DNA of 22,333 nucleotides. Origin: Candidatus Eiseniibacteriota bacterium (GTDB taxonomy: Bacteria; JAFGKV01). Positions 7,101-14,624 of the stretch are shown in pieces. The translations under genes were made by a program, and so were the position numbers. How positions within the stretch are numbered: position 1 is the first letter of the stretch; each line of letters opens with the position of its first letter. The stretch lies in the NCBI GenBank assembly GCA_025453925.1, contig JALOPK010000023.1, positions 1 through 22,333 of the forward strand, read 5' to 3'. The notes under the pieces are model-generated. The model made no database searches. It saw nothing but the letters and a program-made list of their open reading frames with translations, and was not told the DNA's origin.

Positions 7101-9394
7101 GGGCGATCTCCAGTTGTTGATGTATGCCGCGGCCGCCGGGGCCCGCCGCGGAACGCGGAGGCAATGACCTTAAGCGAGCCGATGAGTATCCTCAGGTCGG
7201 TGCCCAGATTGAGGTTGTTCACGTAGGCAAGATCGTACTTCAGCTTGTCCGACGCCTCTGAATCGTACCGTCCGTTGACCTGGGCCAGTCCGGTGAGGCC
7301 CGGTCTCACCACGAGTCGCCGCTGGTATGTCGGGTCGCTCCGCGTGAACATCTCTACGAACTCGGGCCGCTCCGGCCGAGGGCCGACGAAACTCATCTCG
7401 CCCCGCAGGATGTTGATGAGTTGAGGGATCTCGTCCAGATGCGATGCCCGGAGGAACCCGCCGAACCTGATGATCCGCGGGTCGCTGGGGGTCGCCATCA
7501 CCGGGCCCGATTCCTTCTCGGCATCGTGGATCATGGTTCTGAACTTCAGCAGAACAAAGTTCTTCCCTCGCCGGCCCACCCGGTTCTGCCGGTAGAGAGC
7601 AGGCCCGGGGCTCGACAGCTTCGTGCTGGCGGCGACGAGCGCAAACACCCATGAGAACAGAAGCAGTCCGATGGCACTGCCGACCAGATCACATCCCCGC
7701 TTGACCAGCCGATACCAGCCAGAAAGGGGATCCGTGGGCAGCTTGATCAGCGGCATGCCTGCCAGATTCGTCAGTTCCACCTTGCCGATCAGAATCTCAT
7801 AGAGGCTCGGCACGATTCGTACCTGTGCGCCCCGGCTTTCGCAGCTGGCGATCACATCCATGAGCCGATGCGGCGTCCATGAACCAACCGCGATGATCAT
7901 CTCGGTGAGCGCGAAACGGTGCAGGACGGTGGTGATGCCGTCCGCCGCACCCAGTATCGGCTTCAACGCGGACCCACCTGGCGTGGTCTCGATGAAACCC
8001 ATGAATCGGGAGCCCGCCCCGAGCCGGGTCCTCAGTTCCTGGGCGAGTCTCTGCGCCGCATCGCCCGTGCCGATGATGCCGATTCTGGTGATTCCCTTCT
8101 TGAGCGCCGTCGGCGAAAGAAGCATGGCTCGGACTCCGATGAGCGGCACGGCAGACAGCACCCATCCCAGAGTGAAGACAGAGCGCGGGAAAGGGAAGGT
8201 GAGCGTGGCGAACCGCCGCGACACGAAATTGGCAAGGACGAAGAGGCCCGCCGCCACCGTTAGCGCGCGCAGAGTCTGATACGTCAACTGCGCCGTGTCC
8301 CTGTCCCGCTCGGCCGTGTACAGCCGGGCGCCCCAGAACACCAGAAGGGTCACGCCGGTCAGAACGGGTGATGCACTCAAGTACGCACCGAAGTGCGGCT
8401 GCAGCATGCCGCCCAGTTTCAGATAGAACGCCACCACCTGGGCCATGTTGATGAGTACCGCATCCAGGGTCATGAGCGCCAGCACACGCGCGACGGGAGC
8501 GACACCGTCAAGAATGCCCCTGATGAGCACGCCGAAGGAAACCAACCAGTTGAGCGGCCTCGCGAGTGTGCCGGCGAAGTGCTTGTTGTGGAACACCAGC
8601 ATGGCGCGATGGAACTCGTACTTGCTCCGCAACTTGCTGCGTTTGCTGAGGCCGCCCTTGTAGTGGATGATCTCCGCCCCGGGGTTGTACCACACCTTCC
8701 AGCCTTTCTGCCGGGCGCGAAGGCACCAGTCCAGTTCCTCGCCGTACAGGAAAAACTGCTCATCAAGATCTCCGACTGTACTCAGCAGTTCGGGCCGAAA
8801 CATGAGGAAGGAACCCGAGACGGCGTCGACTTCCATCTCCTTCGAGTCATCCATATAGGTGAGGTTGTACCGGGCAAATCGTCGGCTAGACGGCAGGATC
8901 CTGGCCAGCCCGACCATGCGGTAAAGGGCGACCGACGGGGTGGGTATTGATCGCCGGCAGGCCAGTTGGAGGGTGAGATCCGGGTTCAGGACCCGGCACC
9001 CCGCTATCCCTGCGTCCGGGTGGGTATCCATGAAGGCAGTCATGGCCGAAAGGGCATCGCCGAGCACGCGGGTGTCGGGGTTCATCAGCAGGATGTATCG
9101 CCCCCTGCAGTGGGGAAACGCCTGGTTGTTGGCGCGGGCGAACCCTGCGTTCTCGCGGTTGACGATCACGTGAACCTGAGGGTAGTGCCGACGGACGAAT
9201 GCGACGCTGCCATCGGTGGAGGCATTGTCCACGAAGAGCACCTCCACGCCGATGCCCGCGGTGTGAGCGAACACGGAATCGAGGCATTCCTCCAGGTACT
9301 CGATGCCGTTCCAGTTCACGATGACCACCGACAAGTCGGGTGCAGTGCAATGGTCGCCCTCCGCCGGTGTCGTAACCTGGAAGGCTGAACTCAC
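7097..9394 (-). CDS. GT2 glycosyltransferase fused to polyprenyl glycosylphosphotransferase (monotopic phosphoglycosyl transferase)
   Basis: This is a 765-residue two-enzyme fusion. Residues about 20-275 are a GT2 domain of the rhamnosyltransferase type: LSVVIVNWNGIEYLEECLDS, VDNASTDGS (55-63), the metal-binding NPD at 105-107 and FFLYGEELDWCLRARQKGW near 214-232. Residues about 290-425 hold several hydrophobic membrane segments. Residues 437-550 form a Rossmann-like CoA-binding-type domain (RIGIIGTGDAAQRLAQEL). Residues 560-750 are the sugar-1-phosphate transferase core: KRGCDLVGSAIGLLL, FVLLKFRTM, the catalytic Asp-Glu pair 654-655 in SHLDEIPQLINILRGEMSFV, GPRPERPEF and VRPGLTGLAQVNGR. The second half transfers a sugar-1-phosphate from a nucleotide sugar to undecaprenyl phosphate; the first half could add the next sugar. 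GTG 9394 overlaps the upstream gene as GTGA with a GAGAGG upstream. The frame runs uninterrupted through the junction. Confidence 0.92.
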   Translation of the reverse strand: MSSAFQVTTPAEGDHCTAPDLSVVIVNWNGIEYLEECLDSVFAHTAGIGVEVLFVDNASTDGSVAFVRRHYPQVHVIVNRENAGFARANNQAFPHCRGRYILLMNPDTRVLGDALSAMTAFMDTHPDAGIAGCRVLNPDLTLQLACRRSIPTPSVALYRMVGLARILPSSRRFARYNLTYMDDSKEMEVDAVSGSFLMFRPELLSTVGDLDEQFFLYGEELDWCLRARQKGWKVWYNPGAEIIHYKGGLSKRSKLRSKYEFHRAMLVFHNKHFAGTLARPLNWLVSFGVLIRGILDGVAPVARVLALMTLDAVLINMAQVVAFYLKLGGMLQPHFGAYLSASPVLTGVTLLVFWGARLYTAERDRDTAQLTYQTLRALTVAAGLFVLANFVSRRFATLTFPFPRSVFTLGWVLSAVPLIGVRAMLLSPTALKKGITRIGIIGTGDAAQRLAQELRTRLGAGSRFMGFIETTPGGSALKPILGAADGITTVLHRFALTEMIIAVGSWTPHRLMDVIASCESRGAQVRIVPSLYEILIGKVELTNLAGMPLIKLPTDPLSGWYRLVKRGCDLVGSAIGLLLFSWVFALVAASTKLSSPGPALYRQNRVGRRGKNFVLLKFRTMIHDAEKESGPVMATPSDPRIIRFGGFLRASHLDEIPQLINILRGEMSFVGPRPERPEFVEMFTRSDPTYQRRLVVRPGLTGLAQVNGRYDSEASDKLKYDLAYVNNLNLGTDLRILIGSLKVIASAFRGGPRRPRHTSTTGDRP

Positions 9395-10896
9395 CGCGGG
9401 ACCTCTCGGGACGGGCGAGAGCGGGACCGGAGCCAGCTGAGTAGACGAACCGCGTCATTGGCCATGGCGCGGGGCTCTCCACGCCAGACGGAGGCGCGAG
9501 ACCGCACCCGTTTCATCAGGCGGCCCGGTGATGAATTGTAGCGGTGGAAACGCGCATGCATGGCCGACTCCACGGCAGGGTAGCTGACCCCTTGAGGGAG
9601 GATCATTCCTCGGTCATCGCGGGTGAAGTAATAGTCATGGGGGTTTGTGCGGAAGAACTCCTCCCGGGTCATGGCGGCTTTCACGATCCCCTTTTCCAAA
9701 GCCCGTTGGAACAGCTCTGTTCCGGGGAAGGCCTCGTAGCCGGAGAGGCTCGCGAAATCCGGGCCGAGTTGCCGCATGAACCGGTAGGTCTGGTCGAGAT
9801 CATCCAGGGTTTCCTCCGGCAGTCCCATCATGAAGTAGGCAGTCCAGTGCATGCCCGAATGGCGCAGCCAGTCGGCCGCCCGGAGTATCGCCGCCCGATT
9901 CATGGAACGATCCAGGCGCTCCATCATTCGTTCCGAGCCCGTTTCCACCCCGATCTTGATCCCCGTACACCCCCGGCGCTTCATCTCGACCAGGAGTTCT
10001 CGGTCAATCCGGTCAACCCGCGTCACACAGTCCCAGGTCACACCTCGCCCCGCGAGGAGGCCGCCGAGGGTGACGACCCGCTCACGGTCCAAAGTGAAGA
10101 CATCGTCTTTGAAGGTCACATGGCGGACTCCGTGTCGCGCGACGTCATCGAGTTCATCCTCCAGGGCCTTGAGGGGGACGAACCTGACCCTTCGTCGCCA
10201 GAGACCCTGGCTGAAGCAGTACGCGCATCCATAGGGGCAGCCGCGAGATGTCATCATCAGTCCGAGGTCTTCCCGCGCATATGTGCCCCGAACAAAGCAG
10301 TCGCGGGCCGGGGGAGGCAGGCTGCCCAGATCCGCCGGCGCCACCTCCGTGCAGACCCCCGCGGAGCGGGTGAGCAGGCCGGGCGCAACGCCGGCCATGG
10401 CGAGGAGGACATTGCGATCGCCCACGAGGATGCGGGAGAGAATCGGTTCGCCTTCCCCCACGATCACGCCGTCCACCTCTGGTGCGTTCTCCAGAATCTC
10501 TTGCGGGCGAGCCATGGCATGGGCTCCGCCGACAACGACGGGCACGCGGGGCAGGATTTCACGCACCACGGAGGCCGTCCTCATCACGGTCGCCATCTTG
10601 GCGGTCAGCGCCGAGATCCCCACCCACTCGGGCCGGATGGACTCCAGAATTCGGGCGAGCTCTTCCCACACAGGACCCTCAGCGCTTGCCACCGCCGCCA
10701 GGTAGGCCGGGTAGCGACGCGGGAGCGCCTGATAGTCCACGCCTCGAGCCTGAGTGTCGTGGTCGGCGTCGTAGATCAGCGGTTCGTGCCCCAATGCCCG
10801 TGCGCAGGCAGCCAACGCCGCCAGACCGTAGGGGAAGTAGCGGGTGTAGTAGCCCATGAACCGGTAGAACGGTGGGTCTATGAGCAGGAGTCGCAT
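9391..10896 (-). CDS. B12-binding-domain radical SAM protein
   Basis: The protein has 501 residues. Residues 1-150 form a cobalamin-binding-type Rossmann domain (MRLLLIDPPFYRFMG; SIRPEWVGISALT; VPVVVGGAHA near 119-127; VDGVIVGEGE near 141-150), of the class that lacks the DxHxxG loop. The radical SAM core follows with Cys220-x3-Cys224-x2-Cys227 in SRGCPYGCAYC, then VRHVTFKDDVFTLDRERV and GIKIGVETGSERMME, which are typical of this superfamily. The C-terminal region is an accessory helical part. Members catalyse difficult methylations, ring contractions or epimerisations using SAM with or without cobalamin; the substrate here is not deducible. It overlaps the preceding GT2 gene by 19 nt and the following GT2-PGT gene by 4 nt (GTGA). 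That strongly suggests it modifies a sugar, a lipid carrier or a glycan in this pathway (inference). Confidence 0.9.
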   Translation of the reverse strand: MRLLLIDPPFYRFMGYYTRYFPYGLAALAACARALGHEPLIYDADHDTQARGVDYQALPRRYPAYLAAVASAEGPVWEELARILESIRPEWVGISALTAKMATVMRTASVVREILPRVPVVVGGAHAMARPQEILENAPEVDGVIVGEGEPILSRILVGDRNVLLAMAGVAPGLLTRSAGVCTEVAPADLGSLPPPARDCFVRGTYAREDLGLMMTSRGCPYGCAYCFSQGLWRRRVRFVPLKALEDELDDVARHGVRHVTFKDDVFTLDRERVVTLGGLLAGRGVTWDCVTRVDRIDRELLVEMKRRGCTGIKIGVETGSERMMERLDRSMNRAAILRAADWLRHSGMHWTAYFMMGLPEETLDDLDQTYRFMRQLGPDFASLSGYEAFPGTELFQRALEKGIVKAAMTREEFFRTNPHDYYFTRDDRGMILPQGVSYPAVESAMHARFHRYNSSPGRLMKRVRSRASVWRGEPRAMANDAVRLLSWLRSRSRPSREVPR

Positions 10897-11792
10897 GCCA
10901 TCCTCGTGGAGAGGGAAGCCCTCAGCACCGCGCCGTGTTCAGCCATGCCGCCGCGGGCGATTGCCAGCAGGGAGTAGCCGGCCAGCAGCGCACGCGTCCC
11001 GGTGCACTGGCCGGGGGTCCCGTGGCGCTGGAAGTACCGGAGAGCGCTCAGCGACCGGTGACGATGGGCCAGGGCGGAACGGCTGGGGGCGCTTCCCCCG
11101 ATCACGTGTTCCGCCGTCGCGGCGGGAGTGAATCCCACGGTCCACCCGGCATCCCAAAGGCGCCGGCAGAGGTCTTTCTCCTCATAGTACAGGAAGAACC
11201 CCGGGTCGAACGGTCCCGCGTCCGCCAACGCACGACGTCGCAGAACAAAGCATGCGCCGCTTACCATCTCGACCTCCCGCTCCACCGTATGAGGGTCCAG
11301 CTGGCCGAACGCCCTGGACAGGGGAGTTTTCGACAGGATACGTTTGATCCCCGGAGGCACCCTGCCGGCGATGCCGAGCAGATGCCCCGACAATTGCACC
11401 AGAGTGGGAAGGCGATAGCTACTGGTCTGCAGGCCCCCGTCCGGGTTGCGCAGGCGCGGCCCGGCCATGCCCATCCGGGGGTTCCTCCGGAGAAACTCGA
11501 CCAACAAATCCGCTGTTCCCGGCTGGACTGTCGTGTCGGGATTCACGATCAAGACAAACTCGTTTGCTGCCTGAGAAAGGGCGCGGTTCACGCCCCTCGA
11601 GAAGCCGAGGTTGAGGCCGGGTTCGTCCCAGACCACCTGTTCCCGGAAGCCTTCTCGCAGGACGGCCGGCACGGGATCGGGGCCATGATTCACCACGACG
11701 GTCTTCCTGACCTGGGGAACGAGGGCGCCTAAACAGAGGTGCAGCATGCCGAACGGACCATAATGGACCACGATGCCCGCGATGTCGTTCAC
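10878..11792 (-). CDS. glycosyltransferase family 2 (rhamnosyltransferase-like)
   Basis: This cytoplasmic GT-A fold glycosyltransferase probably adds one sugar to a lipid-linked glycan. The 304-residue protein has a divergent N-terminal strand (DIAGIVVHYG), a LNLGFSRGVNRAL nucleotide-site helix, the metal-binding NPD at 84-86 (VLIVNPDTTV), GPRLRNPDGGLQ near 111-121, a long MVSGACFVLRRRAL acceptor segment and FFLYYEEKDLCRRLWDAGW, the usual acidic catalytic region of WbbL-like enzymes. I chose GTG 11792 because it overlaps the stop of the upstream gene as GTGA; the frame is open to 11966 but that part lies inside the DUF218 gene and has no family likeness. The donor sugar is unknown. The C-terminal tail is a hydrophobic helix (ALLAGYSLLAIARGG) that may bring it to the membrane. 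Confidence 0.88.
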   Translation of the reverse strand: MNDIAGIVVHYGPFGMLHLCLGALVPQVRKTVVVNHGPDPVPAVLREGFREQVVWDEPGLNLGFSRGVNRALSQAANEFVLIVNPDTTVQPGTADLLVEFLRRNPRMGMAGPRLRNPDGGLQTSSYRLPTLVQLSGHLLGIAGRVPPGIKRILSKTPLSRAFGQLDPHTVEREVEMVSGACFVLRRRALADAGPFDPGFFLYYEEKDLCRRLWDAGWTVGFTPAATAEHVIGGSAPSRSALAHRHRSLSALRYFQRHGTPGQCTGTRALLAGYSLLAIARGGMAEHGAVLRASLSTRMACDSCS

Positions 11793-12433
11793 GTCGCTAC
11801 GCTCCGGTAGTGGAGGCGATAGAATGCGGTCTTGACCGTCTCGGTGAACACGGTGATGAGCCCCTTCTCGGTGAGCCACCATCGGGCGGAATCCACTTCG
11901 GGTACCGGGACCGTGGCGAGGTGCACCACGATCCCCTTGGGGACGCATACCCGCCGGAGGATCCACCGCGCCCGCGAAGCATGGCAGCTCGATGTCACGA
12001 AGAGAACACGCTCAAGCCCGTGCGCGACGGCCCATGACGATGCTGCCACGGCCTCATCGTACGTGCTCTCGACCGTTCCGGGGAGCACTACTACCGCGGA
12101 GTCGGGGATGCCCAGCCGATTCAGAATGCGGCACGCGATCTCCTCCTCGCGGGGGAGAAGGCCAAGCTCGCAGGCGGCATTGGTTCCCGGAGTCCCCATG
12201 GCGACAAGCGGCGCGCGACCCTCTCGCGCGAGCATGGCCGCATAGGTGGCCCGAGGCACCACGTCGCCCAGCAGAATGAACACTGCGTCCGCCCGCCGCG
12301 GGAGCTCCTCCCAATGCTGCAGCCTATTCCGCCAGCTGTGCAGAAGAGGATCCGGATTGGCCAGCAGGACGGCGAGCAGCGCCAAGGCACACAGGATCAG
12401 CGCCGCAATCCGCGAGGGTTTCTTCGTGCTCAC
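11789..12433 (-). CDS. DUF218 (YdcF/SanA/ElyC-like) membrane-anchored protein
   Basis: This is a 214-residue protein with one N-terminal membrane segment (RIAALILCALALLAVLLAN, about 8-26) followed by a DUF218 domain. The family landmarks are visible: ADAVFILLGDVVPRATYAAML (about 49-68), EEEIACRILNRLGIP then VVVLPGTVESTYDEA (about 97-128) and ERVLFVTSSCHASRARWILRR (about 141-161), where the usual T-S-x-x-H-x-x-R-A pattern is kept. DUF218 proteins such as ElyC and SanA are linked to envelope integrity and undecaprenyl-carrier or peptidoglycan metabolism, with no firm enzymatic assignment. GTG 12433 overlaps the upstream GT2 stop as GTGA; upstream in-frame sequence lies inside that GT2. It sits between two GT2 genes, supporting a role at the membrane in glycan or lipid-carrier handling (inference). 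Confidence 0.85.
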   Translation of the reverse strand: MSTKKPSRIAALILCALALLAVLLANPDPLLHSWRNRLQHWEELPRRADAVFILLGDVVPRATYAAMLAREGRAPLVAMGTPGTNAACELGLLPREEEIACRILNRLGIPDSAVVVLPGTVESTYDEAVAASSWAVAHGLERVLFVTSSCHASRARWILRRVCVPKGIVVHLATVPVPEVDSARWWLTEKGLITVFTETVKTAFYRLHYRSVAT

Positions 12434-13386
12434 GGGGGCGCCGTTTTGGATCGCGTCCAGGGTCTCTGCGCCACGAAGAACCACGGGGCAACGCGGCGGC
12501 TGAATCCACTGAGCGGCCTCCCGCGGCGGAGCCTCGACGGGGGGCCGGCGAATGCCGCCCACTTCGCCTTGAGCACAGTTCTTCCCCGGCCGGCAACGGC
12601 GTGGCGGATCACGCTGGCTCCCTGGTATCCCACGTGGAGAACGCCAAAGACTGGCCACCACCACCACGGAGTGTTCGACCAGAAGGCCCACTCGAGGTTG
12701 CGTTGCGCCAACGCCAGCAGCAGCGTCGGGGATCGGCGCAGGGTCTGTCCTCCGAGGTGAACCACCACGGCCCGGGGCTGCACGACGCAGATGAACCCCG
12801 CGTTGCGCACCCGGAAGGCGAGGTCAATGTCCTCGTCCTGGGCGAAGAACGACCGGTCGAAGCCTCCGGCGGCGATGAGCGCCTCCCGCCGGAACACTGC
12901 GGCGCCGCCGCTGGCGCCGAAGACCTCGAACGGTTCCCGAGGGAGGTCATCGGGGCGCGCGCCCTCCATATGCCGACGCCCCACGCCCCAGATGCTCATT
13001 GCGAGGCCGGCGGATTCGACGGTTCCTCCCGGCACGAGGATCACCGATGCGCACGCGCCGACCGCCTTCTCCTCGAACACTGCCGCTGATGCCTCCAGCC
13101 AGGCCTGATGCGGCCTGGCGTCGTTGTTCAGGATGGCGACCAATTCGCTCGCGGTGGATTCCACTCCTTCCTGAACGGCCCCCGCGAAGCCCTGGTTGAC
13201 TTCCAGGCGGATGAGCCGCACGGAAGGCCAGGTCGCCCTGAGCCAGTCTTCGGTCCCGTCGGACGATCCGTTGTCAACCACGATGACTTCCTCTGGCGCC
13301 AGGGTCTGGGCCGCCAGCGCCCGAAGGCAATCTTGCAGCAGCGGCCTGCCGTCCCACGATGGGATGATGACGTCGATCCCGCTCAT
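12430..13386 (-). CDS. glycosyltransferase family 2
   Basis: This is a 318-residue GT-A fold glycosyltransferase. Visible motifs are DVIIPSWDGRPLLQDCLRAL at the N-terminus, VIVVDNGSSDGTEDWL (34-49), NQGFAGAVQEGVE (64-76), the DXD-equivalent NND at 87-89 (VAILNNDARP), FGASGGAAVFRREAL (156-170) and FFAQDEDIDLAFRVRNAGF (180-198) with the catalytic acidic pair near 185-186. The C-terminal 100 residues are rich in Trp and basic residues (SNTPWWWWPVFGV), compatible with membrane association. ATG 13386 overlaps the rlmN stop as ATGA. It probably adds a sugar to a polyprenyl-linked or surface glycan; donor and acceptor cannot be inferred. It is the first glycosyltransferase gene of the operon after rlmN. 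Confidence 0.88.
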   Translation of the reverse strand: MSGIDVIIPSWDGRPLLQDCLRALAAQTLAPEEVIVVDNGSSDGTEDWLRATWPSVRLIRLEVNQGFAGAVQEGVESTASELVAILNNDARPHQAWLEASAAVFEEKAVGACASVILVPGGTVESAGLAMSIWGVGRRHMEGARPDDLPREPFEVFGASGGAAVFRREALIAAGGFDRSFFAQDEDIDLAFRVRNAGFICVVQPRAVVVHLGGQTLRRSPTLLLALAQRNLEWAFWSNTPWWWWPVFGVLHVGYQGASVIRHAVAGRGRTVLKAKWAAFAGPPSRLRRGRPLSGFSRRVAPWFFVAQRPWTRSKTAPP

Positions 13387-14486
13387 GGGCCGGCTACGAC
13401 TCTGGCCTCCGGGCCGCCTGCGAGCTGACCGCACGCCGCGGCGATGTCGCCACCCAGGCTCTGTCGCATCGTGACCGTGGGTGAGGCCGGCAGCAGGATC
13501 GAGAGGAACGTTCGAATGCGGTCGCCGGAGGGCGCACGGAACATCGTGCCCTCGGTCTCATTGTATACGATCAGGTTGATCTTGGAGGGCAGGCGTGAAG
13601 CCAACGCAGACAACGCCCGGGCACAGGCGGCGGTATCGTTGACACCGCCCAGGAGCACGTACTCCAAGGTGACGATGGTCCTGGTCGCCTCCGCGTAGTG
13701 CCGTAATGCGGGGATGACATCTGCCAGGGGAGGAGCATTCGGCATCAGAGACGTGCGCAACCCCTCCCATGGGGCGTTGAGGCTGAACGCGAGCCGAACC
13801 CTGAGCCCCGCTTCGGCCAGGGCCCTGATGCCGGCGGGGATTCCGCAGGTGGATACGGTGATGCGTCGCGCCGCGTAGCCGAACCCGTGTTCCCACGTCA
13901 GCACACGAATCGTCTCGATCACGGGGCGGGGCTCGAGGAGCGGCTCGCCCATCCCCATGAAGACGATGTGTGTGGGCCTCGTTCGTCCTGCCCCCGCCGG
14001 AGCGGGGCGAACAACGGCCATGAACTGCTCGATCAGCTCCCCTATCGTCAGCGTTCGACCGGGTCCCAGCCGCCCCGTCGCGCAGAAAGCACAGGCCATG
14101 GGACATCCGGTCTGCGAGGACAGGCACACGGTCGTCCTCCCGGCGGCCGGGAGGTGCACTGCCTCGACGGCGGCCCCTGATGCGAACCTGATCAGGAGTT
14201 TGCACGATCCGTCCGCTGAGGACGTGGCCGCGGCGATAGTGCCCCGCCCGATGAACCATGACGCGGCTATCCGGCTCCTCAGGGACGCGGGGAGGTTCGA
14301 CATCTCCGCCACGGTCGAGGCATCTTCGCGGTACACCCACCGGCCGATCTGGGCGGCTCGGAAGGGCTGTAGTGCGAACCGAGCGACCATGTCCGCCAAC
14401 CCCGAACACCCCAGGTTCTTCAGATCAGAGGGTTCGCCCGCCTTGGGCTCATCCACGGCCACCCCGCCTTGGTCTCGACCACGCAC
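13383..14486 (-). CDS. rlmN: 23S rRNA (adenine2503-C2)-methyltransferase, radical SAM
   Basis: RlmN methylates C2 of A2503 in 23S rRNA (and A37 in some tRNAs) using radical SAM chemistry through a methyl-cysteine intermediate. The N-terminal FRAAQIGRWVYREDA helix, SNLPASLR, the cluster motif QTGCPMACAFCATG (Cys128, Cys132, Cys135), MGMGEPLLE, ITVSTCGIPAGIR and KINLIVYNETEG are all present. The C-terminal catalytic Cys352 lies in DIAAACGQL. The usually conserved Arg two residues before the Asp-Ile motif is replaced by Leu343 (MRQSLGGDI rather than RxxRGxDI). Starts considered were GTG 14525, 14498, 14486 and 14462; 14486 has a GGAG six bases upstream and gives 367 residues. The position ahead of glycosyltransferases with an ATGA overlap looks like operon sharing rather than shared function. 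Confidence 0.9.
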   Translation of the reverse strand: MRGRDQGGVAVDEPKAGEPSDLKNLGCSGLADMVARFALQPFRAAQIGRWVYREDASTVAEMSNLPASLRSRIAASWFIGRGTIAAATSSADGSCKLLIRFASGAAVEAVHLPAAGRTTVCLSSQTGCPMACAFCATGRLGPGRTLTIGELIEQFMAVVRPAPAGAGRTRPTHIVFMGMGEPLLEPRPVIETIRVLTWEHGFGYAARRITVSTCGIPAGIRALAEAGLRVRLAFSLNAPWEGLRTSLMPNAPPLADVIPALRHYAEATRTIVTLEYVLLGGVNDTAACARALSALASRLPSKINLIVYNETEGTMFRAPSGDRIRTFLSILLPASPTVTMRQSLGGDIAAACGQLAGGPEARVVAGP

Positions 14487-14624
14487 TTCACTCTCCACGC
14501 GGCGCCTCGAACAGGGAACGGTCACAGACGAAGCTCCACGCCACGGCCACCAGGCCCCCGCTCCGGCGCCGTACCCCGGACCGGGGCGGAACCCGTCGCG
14601 CGCGCCGTGTACCTGACAGCCGGG

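Noticed and set aside
9544-10977. Long plus-strand open frames opposite the minus-strand operon (also near 4685-5833 and 5880-6968)
   Set aside because: They lie antisense to well-conserved genes, have low-complexity Arg/His/Pro-rich translations and no family motifs; such frames are common in GC-rich DNA.
14487-14624. Terminator or promoter between the GH13 and rlmN genes
   Set aside because: A short CCCCG/CGGGG stem exists but lacks a T tract, and no convincing -35/-10 pair was found, so the two genes may still share a transcript.
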